Shown here: one piece after another, positions 7,006-15,275 of the stretch
Layout of the letters: every line of letters begins with the position of its first letter
Position numbering within the stretch: the stretch's first letter is position 1
From: Myxococcota bacterium
GTDB lineage: Bacteria > Myxococcota_C > UBA6777
Length of the DNA stretch: 33,331 bases
Direction of reading: 5' to 3'
NCBI GenBank assembly: GCA_963169055.1
Contig: CAUJFU010000450.1
Span: forward strand, 1 to 33,331
The notes under the pieces: generated by a model
What the model was told of the DNA's origin: nothing
What the model saw: the letters and a program-made list of their open reading frames with translations, nothing else
Databases searched by the model: none
Made by a program: the position numbers and the translations under genes

Positions 7006-8292
7006 ATGCACAAACCACCAAGGCGTTTTGTTTTCGGATGCTTGGTCTTTTTCGCTTGTCTTCCGTGGTGGGCTTGCAGTAGCAGCCAACAACAAGTGAC
7101 GTTCTCCGCTTTTGTGCGCGGTGCAAGCAAAGCCAAGCGCCGCCTTGCGTATCCTGCGCTGTTTGGCCCCCACAGCCACACAGGCGCACAAACCGAGATC
7201 CTGTCTTTGTTGTGGACGGGTTCTCCCGATCCCGACAGCCGCTTTGTGTGGAATCGATGGGAGATCCAAACCGAAGAACACGCAGCCCCCGCGATCTCCC
7301 AAGACGGACAACAGCTTTATGTTGGAGGTTCGAGCCAACGCCTAAGCTGCATGGCCACCCGCACAGGAAAGCACTGCTGGACACGCACGATCCAAGGCCG
7401 TCTCGCTGCCCCGCCTTACACGCACAAAGAGGTGTTGTTTGTCGGAACCACCAGCGGCATGATCTACGCTATCCACCGAAAGACCGGGAAAACCAAGTGG
7501 AAATACCAAGCCGAAGGCGAGATCCTTTCCGAGATGGCCTACGTCGAGGGCGACAAAGAAATCTCTCCCACCCTGTTTGCCACCACCGGAAATGACCAAC
7601 TCTACGCCCTCCACGGGGAAAACGGCAAACTGCTCTGGCGTCACAAACACGAAAGCAGCACCGAAACCACACTCTCTGTACGCGGTCAAAGTCCCCCCAC
7701 CGTTCACAAAGACAAGGTCTACACAGGCTTTTCAGACGGAACCTTGGGAGCCTTCCAAGCCGGCGATGGCAGCGTGGTTTGGCAAAAGTCCTTGCGCCAA
7801 CAAGAGCGTTTTATGGATATCGATGCACCTGTCGTGATCCGGGGAGCCTATCTGTACGCCGTATCGTACAACACAGGACTCCACGCCCTTCGCCTCCAAG
7901 ATGGCCAAAAGCTGTGGACCTACGCCATCCAAGGCGCAGGCCCCCCCACCTTCCACGAAGACAAGCTCTATCTCAGCAACTCCGAAGGCCGCGTCGTCTG
8001 CCTCTACGCGCTCAGCGGCAACAAGATCTGGGAACAACGGTACAAAAAAGCCGGAGCCTTCAGCTCGATCATCGCCACCCCCACCTATCTGTTTTTAAGC
8101 GGCAATCGCAACGGGCTTTATGTGTTGCGACGAGATGCAGGTCATCTTGTCCAAGCACTCCGCCTTTCGCGTGGTATCTCCGCATCACCCGTTGTCTTTG
8201 GGCAGCGCCTGTTTGTCTTTGCCAACAGCGGCTTTGTCTTCGGCTTTTCGATGGGACTCGAACGCAACATCCGCTTCTCGACCGAAGAATAA
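7006..8292 (+). CDS. bamB: BamB-like beta-propeller (PQQ-repeat) lipoprotein
   Basis: A 428-residue protein. ATG 7006 has GGAGAG upstream. An N-terminal hydrophobic stretch ends in PWWAC, with C24 the probable lipidation site; the lipobox is atypical because Trp occupies -2 and -3. From about residue 85 onward come repeated PQQ/YVTN-type blades, such as LYVGGSSQRLSCMATRTGK, VLFVGTTSGMIYAIHRKTGK, and LYALHGENGKLLWRH. BamB is the scaffold lipoprotein of the BAM outer-membrane assembly machine, binding BamA and clients. The position directly after yfgM, 61 bases away with no promoter between, is the conserved arrangement. A generic PQQ-repeat protein is the alternative, but context favours BamB. 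Confidence 0.8.
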   Translation: MHKPPRRFVFGCLVFFACLPWWACSSSQQQVTFSAFVRGASKAKRRLAYPALFGPHSHTGAQTEILSLLWTGSPDPDSRFVWNRWEIQTEEHAAPAISQDGQQLYVGGSSQRLSCMATRTGKHCWTRTIQGRLAAPPYTHKEVLFVGTTSGMIYAIHRKTGKTKWKYQAEGEILSEMAYVEGDKEISPTLFATTGNDQLYALHGENGKLLWRHKHESSTETTLSVRGQSPPTVHKDKVYTGFSDGTLGAFQAGDGSVVWQKSLRQQERFMDIDAPVVIRGAYLYAVSYNTGLHALRLQDGQKLWTYAIQGAGPPTFHEDKLYLSNSEGRVVCLYALSGNKIWEQRYKKAGAFSSIIATPTYLFLSGNRNGLYVLRRDAGHLVQALRLSRGISASPVVFGQRLFVFANSGFVFGFSMGLERNIRFSTEE

Positions 8293-8293
8293 G

Positions 8294-8353
8294 ACGATAT
8301 CCGAGAGGAATTCGACACACCACATCCGCCCACCTCTTCCCTCGGGATATCGT
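8294..8353. repeat. Imperfect inverted repeat after bamB
   Basis: Arms ACGATATCCGAGAGGAA (8294-8310) and TTCCCTCGGGATATCGT (8337-8353) are complementary except for one shifted base. The loop is 26 bases. It starts two bases after the bamB stop codon. There is no T-run after it, so it is not a classical intrinsic terminator; an mRNA-stabilising hairpin or a protein-binding site is possible. Confidence 0.55.
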
Positions 8354-8481
8354 ATCCACTCGCCCCTTCCATGTTGCACCCTTGCAAGCGCAGAATCTAG
8401 ACATCAGAGAGGCGCTTCTGTTAAGACACAGGCCCAAGCAGCGCACGCCAGCGGTGCAAAGACCGGATGTAAACTCCTGTT

Positions 8482-9936
8482 GTGGATGGGAATCTTTCGA
8501 TGCAGACAACGATCAGCCCCTATGGATCGCAAAACACGTACGACATCTTGGGAGCAGAAGCCGCCGAGACCTACGCGCTCGAAGATCGGATCGGGGTGGG
8601 AACTTTTGCGGATGTGTATCGCGCCAAACACAACAAGTCGCGTGAGTGGGTGGCAATTAAGGTACTACGCGCTCCTTACAGCCGCGATACGTTGGCTCGC
8701 TTCAAAAAAGAACTTCGCATCCTTCAACAAATCGATCACCCCAACATCGTGCGCTTGATCGAAGACCGCTCCAACGAAGATATCCCTTACTGCGTGATGG
8801 AGTACTGCACCGAAGACTCCTTGATGGCCTTGATGAATCAACAACACGGCGGCCTCAGCATGGGGATGATCGCTCAACTTTTCCCTCAGATCGTGCGTGG
8901 CGTCGAAGCCCTTCACCAACAAGGCATCGTCCACCGTGATCTCAAACCCGCCAACATCTTGTTGACCAAAACCGAGCAAGGGCTGTTGCCGAAGATCTCA
9001 GACTTTGGCATCGCAAAACGCCTACCCACCGACATCCACCAACAACGCGAATTCACGCAAATCGACGGTGGGCGCACACTCGACGGAACCTCGCTCGGAA
9101 CGTTTGGCTATCTCGCCCCCGAACTGCTCGGATACGCCAACGAAGCCAACCAACGCAGCGATATCTTTTCACTCGGTGCGATCCTGTACGAGATGATCGC
9201 TTGCATCAATCCCTTCGATGCACCGGACTTTTCCCGCACAGCCCTCGAAGACAACAACGCGGTCTGCCGCTACACACTTTCTGTAGACAACATCCCGCTG
9301 CGTTACCACCCCGTGATCCGAGGTTGCCTTCAACGCGATCCTGCCCATCGCTTCGGCTCTTGCGCAGAGGTGTTGCGTGCGTTTTCTTCGCCGCCAACCC
9401 CCACCCCCGATACACGGATCGCCAATCTCCAAACCGCGATGCTAGGCGGGTTTGTGGGCTTGCTCTTTTCGTTTTTGTTGATGTGGTTTTTGTTCCCTTC
9501 GCTTGTCCCCAACACTCCGCGATCACCAGCCCCTTCTCCCCCTCCATCGCCCCAATCCGCTCCTACCGCTGTGATGCCCTCTCCGATCCAACTCGAACCC
9601 CTGCCAAGCCGCCCTTCCGATGCTACCGCGTTGCCCTCGAATACTGCCGTCCTTCCGATACAATCGCATCGCCCTCGAAAACGCCGAACCATCCGCCGCC
9701 CACCGCCGCGCCGTCTTTCTTTTCCTGCCTTCCAAGCCCCTGCCACCGCCCCTCAACCCTCCAAACCTGACCCTTATCAAGACCCCCAAAACTCCGTGGC
9801 CAAAGACACCAAAGACGCCTTCAATACCACAAAAACGGACCAAGTGTTCCAAGACAACAACAGCCTCAAAAAAGACACCGAAGATGCCTTCTCTCGTGCC
9901 AAACGCCCTCCACCCAAACCTTCAAAACCCCGATAG
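8482..9936 (+). CDS. Membrane-anchored Ser/Thr protein kinase (Hanks type)
   Basis: A 484-residue protein with an N-terminal kinase domain (about residues 32-302). The glycine loop GVGTFADV (38-45), Lys60 in VAIK, HRDLKPAN (151-158), DFG (174-176) and the SLGTFGYLAPE segment are all intact, so an active kinase is expected. A transmembrane helix (about 319-342) follows, then a Pro/Ser-rich extracytoplasmic tail of about 140 residues with no known sensor domain. The tail carries a weak duplicated motif, KDTKDAF and KDTEDAF. The start is uncertain: ATG 8482 or ATG 8500, neither with a strong ribosome site. The JAMM peptidase gene follows after 27 bases, so co-transcription is likely. Substrates cannot be told from sequence. 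Confidence 0.9.
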   Translation: MDGNLSMQTTISPYGSQNTYDILGAEAAETYALEDRIGVGTFADVYRAKHNKSREWVAIKVLRAPYSRDTLARFKKELRILQQIDHPNIVRLIEDRSNEDIPYCVMEYCTEDSLMALMNQQHGGLSMGMIAQLFPQIVRGVEALHQQGIVHRDLKPANILLTKTEQGLLPKISDFGIAKRLPTDIHQQREFTQIDGGRTLDGTSLGTFGYLAPELLGYANEANQRSDIFSLGAILYEMIACINPFDAPDFSRTALEDNNAVCRYTLSVDNIPLRYHPVIRGCLQRDPAHRFGSCAEVLRAFSSPPTPTPDTRIANLQTAMLGGFVGLLFSFLLMWFLFPSLVPNTPRSPAPSPPPSPQSAPTAVMPSPIQLEPLPSRPSDATALPSNTAVLPIQSHRPRKRRTIRRPPPRRLSFPAFQAPATAPQPSKPDPYQDPQNSVAKDTKDAFNTTKTDQVFQDNNSLKKDTEDAFSRAKRPPPKPSKPR

Positions 9937-9963
9937 ATCCGCCTTTTTTCGAGTATATTAGCG

Positions 9964-10416
9964 ATGACTGTCCCTGCTGAATGGCTTTTGGAAAAAGCCG
10001 TGGCTGCTTGCCAACAAGCTCATCCCAACGAAGCCTGTGGACTATGGTGGAAAACCTCCGAAGGATGGGGGATACACGCCTTCACAGCACCGCCCCTCAC
10101 CACCACACCCACACGATACGCGATCTCCCCCGAAGTGTTGCTACCCATCCTCAAACAAATCGACCAAGAAGAAGGTCGGATCTGCGGGTGGTTTCACAGT
10201 CATCCCGAGGCACCGCCCTTTCTCTCGGATGCTGATATCTCGATGTATTGGGCTTCTTCGAGATGGGCTTGGTGGCCTGAGACGCAGATCTTGTTGCTTT
10301 CGCCAACCCAAGACGCTTATGCGTGGTGCCTGTACGCCCCGACAGCATCGGGTTCTTGGGAGGCCGTGGCTTGGGGAAGTACACGCTCAAACAGCCAAGC
10401 AGAAACGATCTTGTAG
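9964..10416 (+). CDS. JAMM/MPN-domain metallopeptidase (Mov34/JAB family)
   Basis: A 150-residue single-domain protein. It has the full JAMM zinc signature: Glu23 in NEACG, then GWFHSHP with H78 and H80, seven residues, S88 and D91. Bacterial family members cleave C-terminal extensions or isopeptide bonds on ubiquitin-fold or sulfur-carrier proteins, or act as Cys-releasing enzymes. No ThiS/MoaD-type partner gene is nearby. Instead it sits 27 bases behind a Ser/Thr kinase and 63 bases before a histidine kinase, which hints at a role in signalling or in processing of a partner; that is inference. The ribosome site is weak, consistent with coupling to the kinase gene. Confidence 0.8.
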   Translation: MTVPAEWLLEKAVAACQQAHPNEACGLWWKTSEGWGIHAFTAPPLTTTPTRYAISPEVLLPILKQIDQEEGRICGWFHSHPEAPPFLSDADISMYWASSRWAWWPETQILLLSPTQDAYAWCLYAPTASGSWEAVAWGSTRSNSQAETIL

Positions 10417-10479
10417 GAAGCAGTTGCGGCGTAAGACTTCTTGCGATAGACTCCGCAAGTCTTGATGAGGTGTATTTGG

Positions 10480-12324
10480 ATGTTTGATCTTCTTTCCCAT
10501 AAAGGGCAAAAAAGCCCGAATCTGCTGCTTCGACGGCGTGCGGAGCGTGCAGAAAAACAACTGCAAGCGGTGATCAAGATCAGCCGTGCGCTGGCTCTTG
10601 CGCACGAAAGAAAACAACTCCTCAAGAGGATCATCGAGACCGCTACCGAAGTGATGGAAGCCGATCGCTCCACGCTGTATCTGATCGATGAAGAAACCCA
10701 AGAACTCGTTTCGCAGATCATCCAAGGCGAAGAATCGATCCAGATCCGCATCCCCATCGGCCAAGGTGTCGCTGGATGGGTCGCTCAAACGGGCGAAACC
10801 GTCAACTTGATCGATGCCTACAAAGATCCCCGCTTTCATGTGAACGTCGATCAAAAAACGGGCTACACCACCCGTTCGATCCTGACCATGCCACTACGCG
10901 CAAGCCAAGGGCAGATCATCGCCGTCATCCAAGTCCTCAACAAAAGCAACGGCCTCGCCTTCAGCGAAGAAGACGAACAACTGCTCGAAGCGATCTCCGC
11001 TCAAGCGACGATCTTCCTCGAAAATGCGAGCTTATACGCTCAAGTCGTTCAAGCCAACAACGAACTCTCCGAAACTTCCCGCGCCCTCCAACAGCGAAAC
11101 TACGAACTCGATATCTTGTTTGCGATCGAGCAGCAGATGAGCGGTGCCTTTGAATTGGACGAGATGCTCGCCAATATCCTATCACGAAGCACCGAGATGC
11201 TTCATTGCGAAGCCGGATTTATCGGGCTGCTCGACAAAAACAAACAACTCGTCTTGCACAACATCAAAGCGGAAAAAGCGGAAAAAACGGAAAAAGCAAA
11301 CGAATGGAAAGGGCGCTCACTCAAGACCAACGATAGTCTGATGGGCTGGAGCATCCGCTATAGTCAACCAATTCTTTCCAACGCCCCCACCAAAGATGCC
11401 CGATTCAAGGACGACTTCGCAAGCCAGCTCGGCCTCGCAGTCCGAGGCGTGTTGTGCGTTCCGCTGCTCAATGGCGACACATCCATCGGTGCCATCGAGA
11501 TGATCAACAAACGCAGCGGAGCCGAAGGTTTCACAGACAGCGATCTGCGGATCTTGAGCCTGATCGCAGCCCGTGTCAGCCGCGCTGTCAGCATCGGCAT
11601 CGAACGCAACGAACGCATGCGTCAAAGTCGCCTCGCCACCATCGGAAAGCTACTTTCGGGGATCGTCCACGACTTTAAAACTCCCATGACCCTGATCTCT
11701 GGCTACGCTCAACTCACCGCAACCCAAGAAGATCCCGAAAAACGCAAAAGCTTTGCCCAGATGATCCAAAAACAGATCGAACGCCTCAACCACATGACCC
11801 GCGAAGTCCTTGCCTTCGCACGCGGCGAATCCACCCTCCTGATACGCAAAGTCCATCTCAACCAATTCGCCAGCGAACTCAAGCAACATCTCGAACAAGA
11901 ATTCGCTCACCTCCCAATCCAACTCGACTTCCAATGCAGCTACACAGGCGACGCGCACTTCGACGAAAGCAAGATCGAACGCCTGCTGCACAACCTCTCC
12001 CGCAACGCGATCCAAGCCATGCCTGACGGCGGCCACTTCTCCCTACACATCGACCAAGATGGCGATCAACTCGTGATCGTCGCCCAAGATACAGGCATCG
12101 GTATCCCCCTCGAACTTCAACCCAAGATCTTCGATTCCTTCGTCACAGGACGCCCCAACCAAGGCACGGGTCTTGGACTCGCCATCGTCAAAAAGATCGT
12201 CCAAGAACACCAAGGACACAACAGCTTTTCTTCCGAACCCAACAAAGGCACCGCCTTTCGCGTCACCCTCCCCCTCAAAGGCCCCACTCAAATCTCTCCC
12301 GCCCAACAAGCCGAAGCTGCTTGA
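10480..12324 (+). CDS. Double-GAF sensor histidine kinase
   Basis: A 614-residue soluble protein with no transmembrane segment. ATG 10480 is chosen over TTG 10462 and ATG 10465 because AGGTG lies 7 bases upstream. An initial coiled coil leads into GAF domain 1 (about 40-185), a linker helix and GAF domain 2 (about 205-375). A HisKA domain follows with the phospho-acceptor H397 in GIVHDFKTPM, then a HATPase domain with an N box (NLSRNAIQAM), G1 (DTGIGIP) and G2 (GTGLGLAI). It would sense a small intracellular ligand or redox signal and autophosphorylate. No response regulator is adjacent, so it is an orphan kinase here; the partner must be elsewhere. It may be part of the Ser/Thr kinase-JAMM operon. 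Confidence 0.93.
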   Translation: MFDLLSHKGQKSPNLLLRRRAERAEKQLQAVIKISRALALAHERKQLLKRIIETATEVMEADRSTLYLIDEETQELVSQIIQGEESIQIRIPIGQGVAGWVAQTGETVNLIDAYKDPRFHVNVDQKTGYTTRSILTMPLRASQGQIIAVIQVLNKSNGLAFSEEDEQLLEAISAQATIFLENASLYAQVVQANNELSETSRALQQRNYELDILFAIEQQMSGAFELDEMLANILSRSTEMLHCEAGFIGLLDKNKQLVLHNIKAEKAEKTEKANEWKGRSLKTNDSLMGWSIRYSQPILSNAPTKDARFKDDFASQLGLAVRGVLCVPLLNGDTSIGAIEMINKRSGAEGFTDSDLRILSLIAARVSRAVSIGIERNERMRQSRLATIGKLLSGIVHDFKTPMTLISGYAQLTATQEDPEKRKSFAQMIQKQIERLNHMTREVLAFARGESTLLIRKVHLNQFASELKQHLEQEFAHLPIQLDFQCSYTGDAHFDESKIERLLHNLSRNAIQAMPDGGHFSLHIDQDGDQLVIVAQDTGIGIPLELQPKIFDSFVTGRPNQGTGLGLAIVKKIVQEHQGHNSFSSEPNKGTAFRVTLPLKGPTQISPAQQAEAA

Positions 12325-12356
12325 TATCGCATAAGACTTACGAGGTTGGGCTTGTG

Positions 12357-12480
12357 ATGTGGGGTTCCACCCCACGCCCCGCAAGGGAGCCCGGCTCCCT
12401 TGACCCCGTGTGGGCGAACAGATCACTGTTTTTCACACAGACGACACTCTCGCTTGAACGGGTGCGAACACGGCTTTTTT
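12357..12480. repeat. Dispersed double-hairpin repeat, copy B
   Basis: This aligns with 122-250. The first stem is GTGGGG 12359-12364 with CCCCAC 12370-12375. The second is a perfect 9-bp stem, CAAGGGAGC 12382-12390 with GCTCCCTTG 12394-12402, and a 3-base loop. In the second stem the two copies differ in length and sequence, yet both can pair. It lies between convergent genes (the histidine kinase and a lipoprotein) and ends in a T-run at 12474-12481 that could help termination. Confidence 0.65.
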
Positions 12481-12542
12481 TGGGTCAACTGCGTAACTCC
12501 TGTCGCGTGGACCTCGTCGTGGCTCTCCACAAAAAAACACTC

Positions 12543-13424
12543 TCACTTGTCAGATATCGCCCCTGCATCGGTCGTTTCAACGATGCGCTCTGATCGGCTT
12601 TTTTCGTGGGGAGCTTCTGCTTTCCCTGCTTCGCCCGTTTGTTGTGAAAGATCCTCAAGAGTCGCTTCTTGCATCAACATCCGCGCTACAGCGTCTTGCG
12701 GGACGATATTCTTTGCTCCCACCACCCACACCCCTTTGAGATGATCCGTCGCTTTCTCCTTGCTCGCTCCCAAGATCACCGACACTTCACACCGCGTAAA
12801 ACGCGGCTTGGGTTCTTCTTGCGCAGGCTGCCCACCATCCGCCGACGAACCTTCGTGGTGTCCTTCCCGATCTGCCGAGCTTTCCAGATGCCCCTCTCGA
12901 TCTTTTTTGTGGTCGCTGATCAAACCACTTCCACCGTCGACGTTTGAAGCACCACCACCATCCACCGAAATGCCCGTCCCACGGCTCTTTGGCGCAAGCG
13001 CACCACCATCCACAGGCGAAGCCTCCTCCAAAAGGACGCCTTCCACAGGCAATCCCGCCAACAATCGCTTGCGTTCTTCTTCGGTCAACGGGCGCTGTGT
13101 TCGGATCTCTTGCGGCGGTGGAATTTCACAACGTGCAGACCACTCTTGCACATCAAACGGATATCCCTTGACCTCTCGCACTTTTTTATCCGTCGCTTCC
13201 AAAAATTGCTCTAAAAAAACCCCCACTGTGAAGCCTTTGGAGGTCTTGGCCTCCTTGACACGGCGGATCGCTTCTTGTTCTGCCTGCGCTTCTGCTTCGC
13301 TTTTGGCCGGTGCTTTCGGGATCTTGGCAGGCAACGGCCTCTTTTTGCATCCACCCACGACCCACACCACCGCACACATCCATACCAACCACCCACACCA
13401 CCGACCGATCCGTTGTTTGATCAT
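12543..13424 (-). CDS. Lipoprotein of unknown function
   Basis: A 293-residue protein. ATG 13424 is preceded by a perfect AAGGAGG. A Trp-rich signal sequence ends in VVGGC, placing the lipidated cysteine at residue 26. Residues about 30-55 are Lys/Ala/Glu-rich, and residues about 130-215 are low-complexity (Asp-Gly-Gly and Arg-Glu-Gly-His repeats) and probably disordered. Two short ordered segments flank it: one around FTVGVFLEQFLEATDKKVREV, shortened here to its core FLEQFLEATDKK, and one around FTRCEVSVILGASKEK. No family was recognised. It is transcribed divergently from the T3SS cluster across a 222-bp gap; a link to that system is possible but unsupported. Confidence 0.75.
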   Translation of the reverse strand: MIKQRIGRWCGWLVWMCAVVWVVGGCKKRPLPAKIPKAPAKSEAEAQAEQEAIRRVKEAKTSKGFTVGVFLEQFLEATDKKVREVKGYPFDVQEWSARCEIPPPQEIRTQRPLTEEERKRLLAGLPVEGVLLEEASPVDGGALAPKSRGTGISVDGGGASNVDGGSGLISDHKKDREGHLESSADREGHHEGSSADGGQPAQEEPKPRFTRCEVSVILGASKEKATDHLKGVWVVGAKNIVPQDAVARMLMQEATLEDLSQQTGEAGKAEAPHEKSRSERIVETTDAGAISDK

Positions 13425-13535
13425 CGAACGCCTCCTTTTGTTTGGGTTGTTGTTCTTCCTACCACACCCGCCCCACCATCCCCAACACTTTTCACGCAAC
13501 ACACGATCGAGCCGAATCCCATCGTGAGTTTTCAG

Positions 13536-13564
13536 TTGAAAGGGTTGCTCCTTCGTGGTACTTT
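13536..13564 (+). promoter_or_regulatory. Candidate promoter at the head of the T3SS cluster
   Basis: TTGAAA (13536-13541), a 17-base spacer and TACTTT (13559-13564) lie about 83 bases before the first gene of the cluster. The -35 box is good, while the -10 box matches at only three positions. The surrounding 222-bp gap separates this cluster from the divergent lipoprotein gene, so a promoter is expected here. Confidence 0.3.
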
Positions 13565-13646
13565 TCACGCGGCGTTCACAACGAAGCTTTTGCAACGATC
13601 TCACATACAAGCACCGAAACTCTCGAAACAGCGGAGGTAGATCTCA

Positions 13647-14012
13647 ATGTCTGACAAAAAGGAAGATTTTAAGTCTTTCCAGATCGGCGCGATGCCCGGT
13701 CGAAGCCCCGTCGTTCCCCCGCGCCCCGCAGCTTCCGCCGCTGCATCATCCGCCACTCCAATGGCAGGCCCCACCAACCCCGAAGATCGGATCTTTCCCG
13801 TCCTCGAAGAATTGATCGAAAGCGGCGAATTAGAATCGATCGGCCAAAGCATGGCAGCCACTTGCGAACAACTCGATGAATTGATCAACAAACGCACAGG
13901 CCGCATTCAACAAGAAGCTCGCAAAGCACGACAAGCCTACGAGCGCGTGTTTGATCTGATCGATCACCTGATCCAAATCAAAGAGCAGATGCTCGCCCCC
14001 AAAGAAGGCTAA
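13647..14012 (+). CDS. Small helical protein at the head of the T3SS cluster
   Basis: A 121-residue protein of unknown family. GGAGG stands 9 bases before ATG 13647. Residues 1-45 are Pro/Ala/Ser-rich and probably disordered; residues 46-116 are charged and helical, likely coiled coil (LEELIESGELESIG, then RQAYERVFDLIDHL). It has no signal peptide or membrane segment. Size, helicity and position suggest a T3SS accessory such as a chaperone or cytosolic component, but no specific Sct family was recognised. The next gene starts 156 bases on. Confidence 0.75.
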   Translation: MSDKKEDFKSFQIGAMPGRSPVVPPRPAASAAASSATPMAGPTNPEDRIFPVLEELIESGELESIGQSMAATCEQLDELINKRTGRIQQEARKARQAYERVFDLIDHLIQIKEQMLAPKEG

Positions 14013-14168
14013 GCGCAACTCTTTGTGCGTTGGAGCCGATACAACATTCAGCACCGCAACCATGCACGCAGAACTTGCATCTTTGCGCGCTCCCTTGCGG
14101 ACCCAACGCACGCCACTTCAACCCCTCTCTCAACCGTGCGCTGTGGATGCTCACAAGGAGTCTTGACG

Positions 14169-14582
14169 ATGTCCGAAGATACACTGATTGGAATCGTGGA
14201 AGTCCCCCGTCGCGAAGCCAAACTCTTGCTCGAATCAGCCTACTTTTATATCGAAATGGGAAAATACAAAGAAGCCCAAGAAGTCTTTGAAGGGTGCATC
14301 GCCCTTCTGCCTCGCAGCGATGTCCCTCGCATCGGACTCGGCAACCTCTTTGTCGCCCAAGGACGCTTTGATCTCGCCGAAGCCCAATACCGCGAAGCCA
14401 TCAAAGCCAACGAAAATTCGGCCTCAGCTTATGCTTTTCTTGCCGAATGCCTATTCTTTCAAAAGAAATTATCTCAAGCTACGCCCGCCCTTGAAAAGGC
14501 AATCGCGCTAGAACCCGACGGACCCGCCGGACAATTGGCGCGTTCTCTCCAACAAGGACAACAAGACGGCGTCTTCGGCTAA
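14169..14582 (+). CDS. TPR protein, T3SS chaperone-like
   Basis: A 137-residue soluble protein. ATG 14169 has AAGGAG 8 bases upstream. Three tetratricopeptide repeats cover about residues 18-118: AYFYIEMGKYKEAQEVFEG, a second ending YREAIKANENS and a third ending LEKAIALEPDGPA. Small three-TPR proteins of this length in T3SS loci are typically class II chaperones (SycD/LcrH type) for translocators, or YscG-type needle chaperones. Assignment to either is inference from size and context, and no translocator gene is visible in the window. Confidence 0.8.
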   Translation: MSEDTLIGIVEVPRREAKLLLESAYFYIEMGKYKEAQEVFEGCIALLPRSDVPRIGLGNLFVAQGRFDLAEAQYREAIKANENSASAYAFLAECLFFQKKLSQATPALEKAIALEPDGPAGQLARSLQQGQQDGVFG

Positions 14583-14686
14583 GACGCCATCAACCCAAGA
14601 CGCGATCGTGATGGGGAGAAAACTCGCGCCCACCGCATAACACCCCACCGATCGCGATCCCAAACACAGGTGAGTCGAGAACTACG

Positions 14687-15100
14687 ATGAAGATCCGAGG
14701 CGGCGGTGCTGGTTATCCGATTCAACAAACACAGCAAACCGACAAAAGCAGCAAAAGCGCCAAAACCAAAAAAGGCAGCGGCGTCGCACAAGCCGGAAAA
14801 ACCGAGTCCGTCTCCCAAGTCGGACCACTCGGACCTGTCGAAGCCAACGACCCCGTTTTTGACGCGGTTTCCCAAGCCTCCAAAGGTCTCGACTTTAACG
14901 ACGAAGCCTCTCTCGAAGAAGCCACTCGCGCCGTTGTATCCGCCATCATCCGCGAACACTTCGGCAAAAAAAACCTCCCCGAAAAAGAACTCGACAAGAT
15001 CGCACAAGCCGTCTCCACCTCCGTCCACAACGACGCCACCATGCGCGAACGCCTCGAAAGCGTCCTCAAGCGCATCGCCGTCTCCGATCGAAAACGCTAA
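14687..15100 (+). CDS. Small protein of unknown function in the T3SS cluster
   Basis: A 137-residue protein. The first 55 residues are low-complexity (Gly, Gln, Lys, Ser), like the unfolded N-terminal secretion signals of T3SS substrates. Residues about 65-133 are predicted helical, including SLEEATRAVVSAIIREHF and a segment ending RLESVLKRIAVSD. There is no membrane or export signal. The ribosome site is weak (AGGTGAG rather far from the ATG). It could be a secreted early substrate or an accessory protein; neither can be decided from sequence. It is followed by a C-rich, G-poor gap and a candidate promoter for the sigma-factor gene. Confidence 0.7.
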   Translation: MKIRGGGAGYPIQQTQQTDKSSKSAKTKKGSGVAQAGKTESVSQVGPLGPVEANDPVFDAVSQASKGLDFNDEASLEEATRAVVSAIIREHFGKKNLPEKELDKIAQAVSTSVHNDATMRERLESVLKRIAVSDRKR

Positions 15101-15145
15101 CCTACCCCTCCACCTTTCTACCCCCCCCACCTTTCTGTCCCTACG
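15101..15145 (+). terminator. C-rich, G-poor tract; candidate Rho-utilisation site
   Basis: Immediately after the stop codon comes a run almost wholly of C and T, with an eight-C run (15121-15128 region) and very few G. Such unstructured C-rich RNA is the known type of Rho-binding site. No hairpin with a T-run is present, so any termination here would be Rho-dependent. This is inference from composition. Confidence 0.3.
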
Positions 15146-15165
15146 AAACCTCTGTTTTTCTTGCC

Positions 15166-15194
15166 TTGATCTTTCGCAACGTTCGGGGTATCCT
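15166..15194 (+). promoter_or_regulatory. Candidate sigma70-type promoter for the FliA-like sigma gene
   Basis: TTGATC (15166-15171), exactly 17 bases, then TATCCT (15189-15194). Each box has four of six consensus bases. The leader to the ATG at 15276 would be about 75 bases. Placement after the C-rich tract suggests a new transcription unit begins here. Confidence 0.4.
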
Positions 15195-15275
15195 CCCCCT
15201 CAGATGCGCGTTCGGCTCTTTCGTTCGGTGGTGTCTTCTTTGGTTCCTTGACGCCCACAAGCATTTGGAAAACAC

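Noticed and set aside
12474..12481. T-run in repeat copy B as an intrinsic terminator of the histidine kinase gene
   Set aside because: The hairpins of the repeat are about 70 bases upstream of the T-run, too far to act as a classical terminator; no stem directly precedes the T-run.
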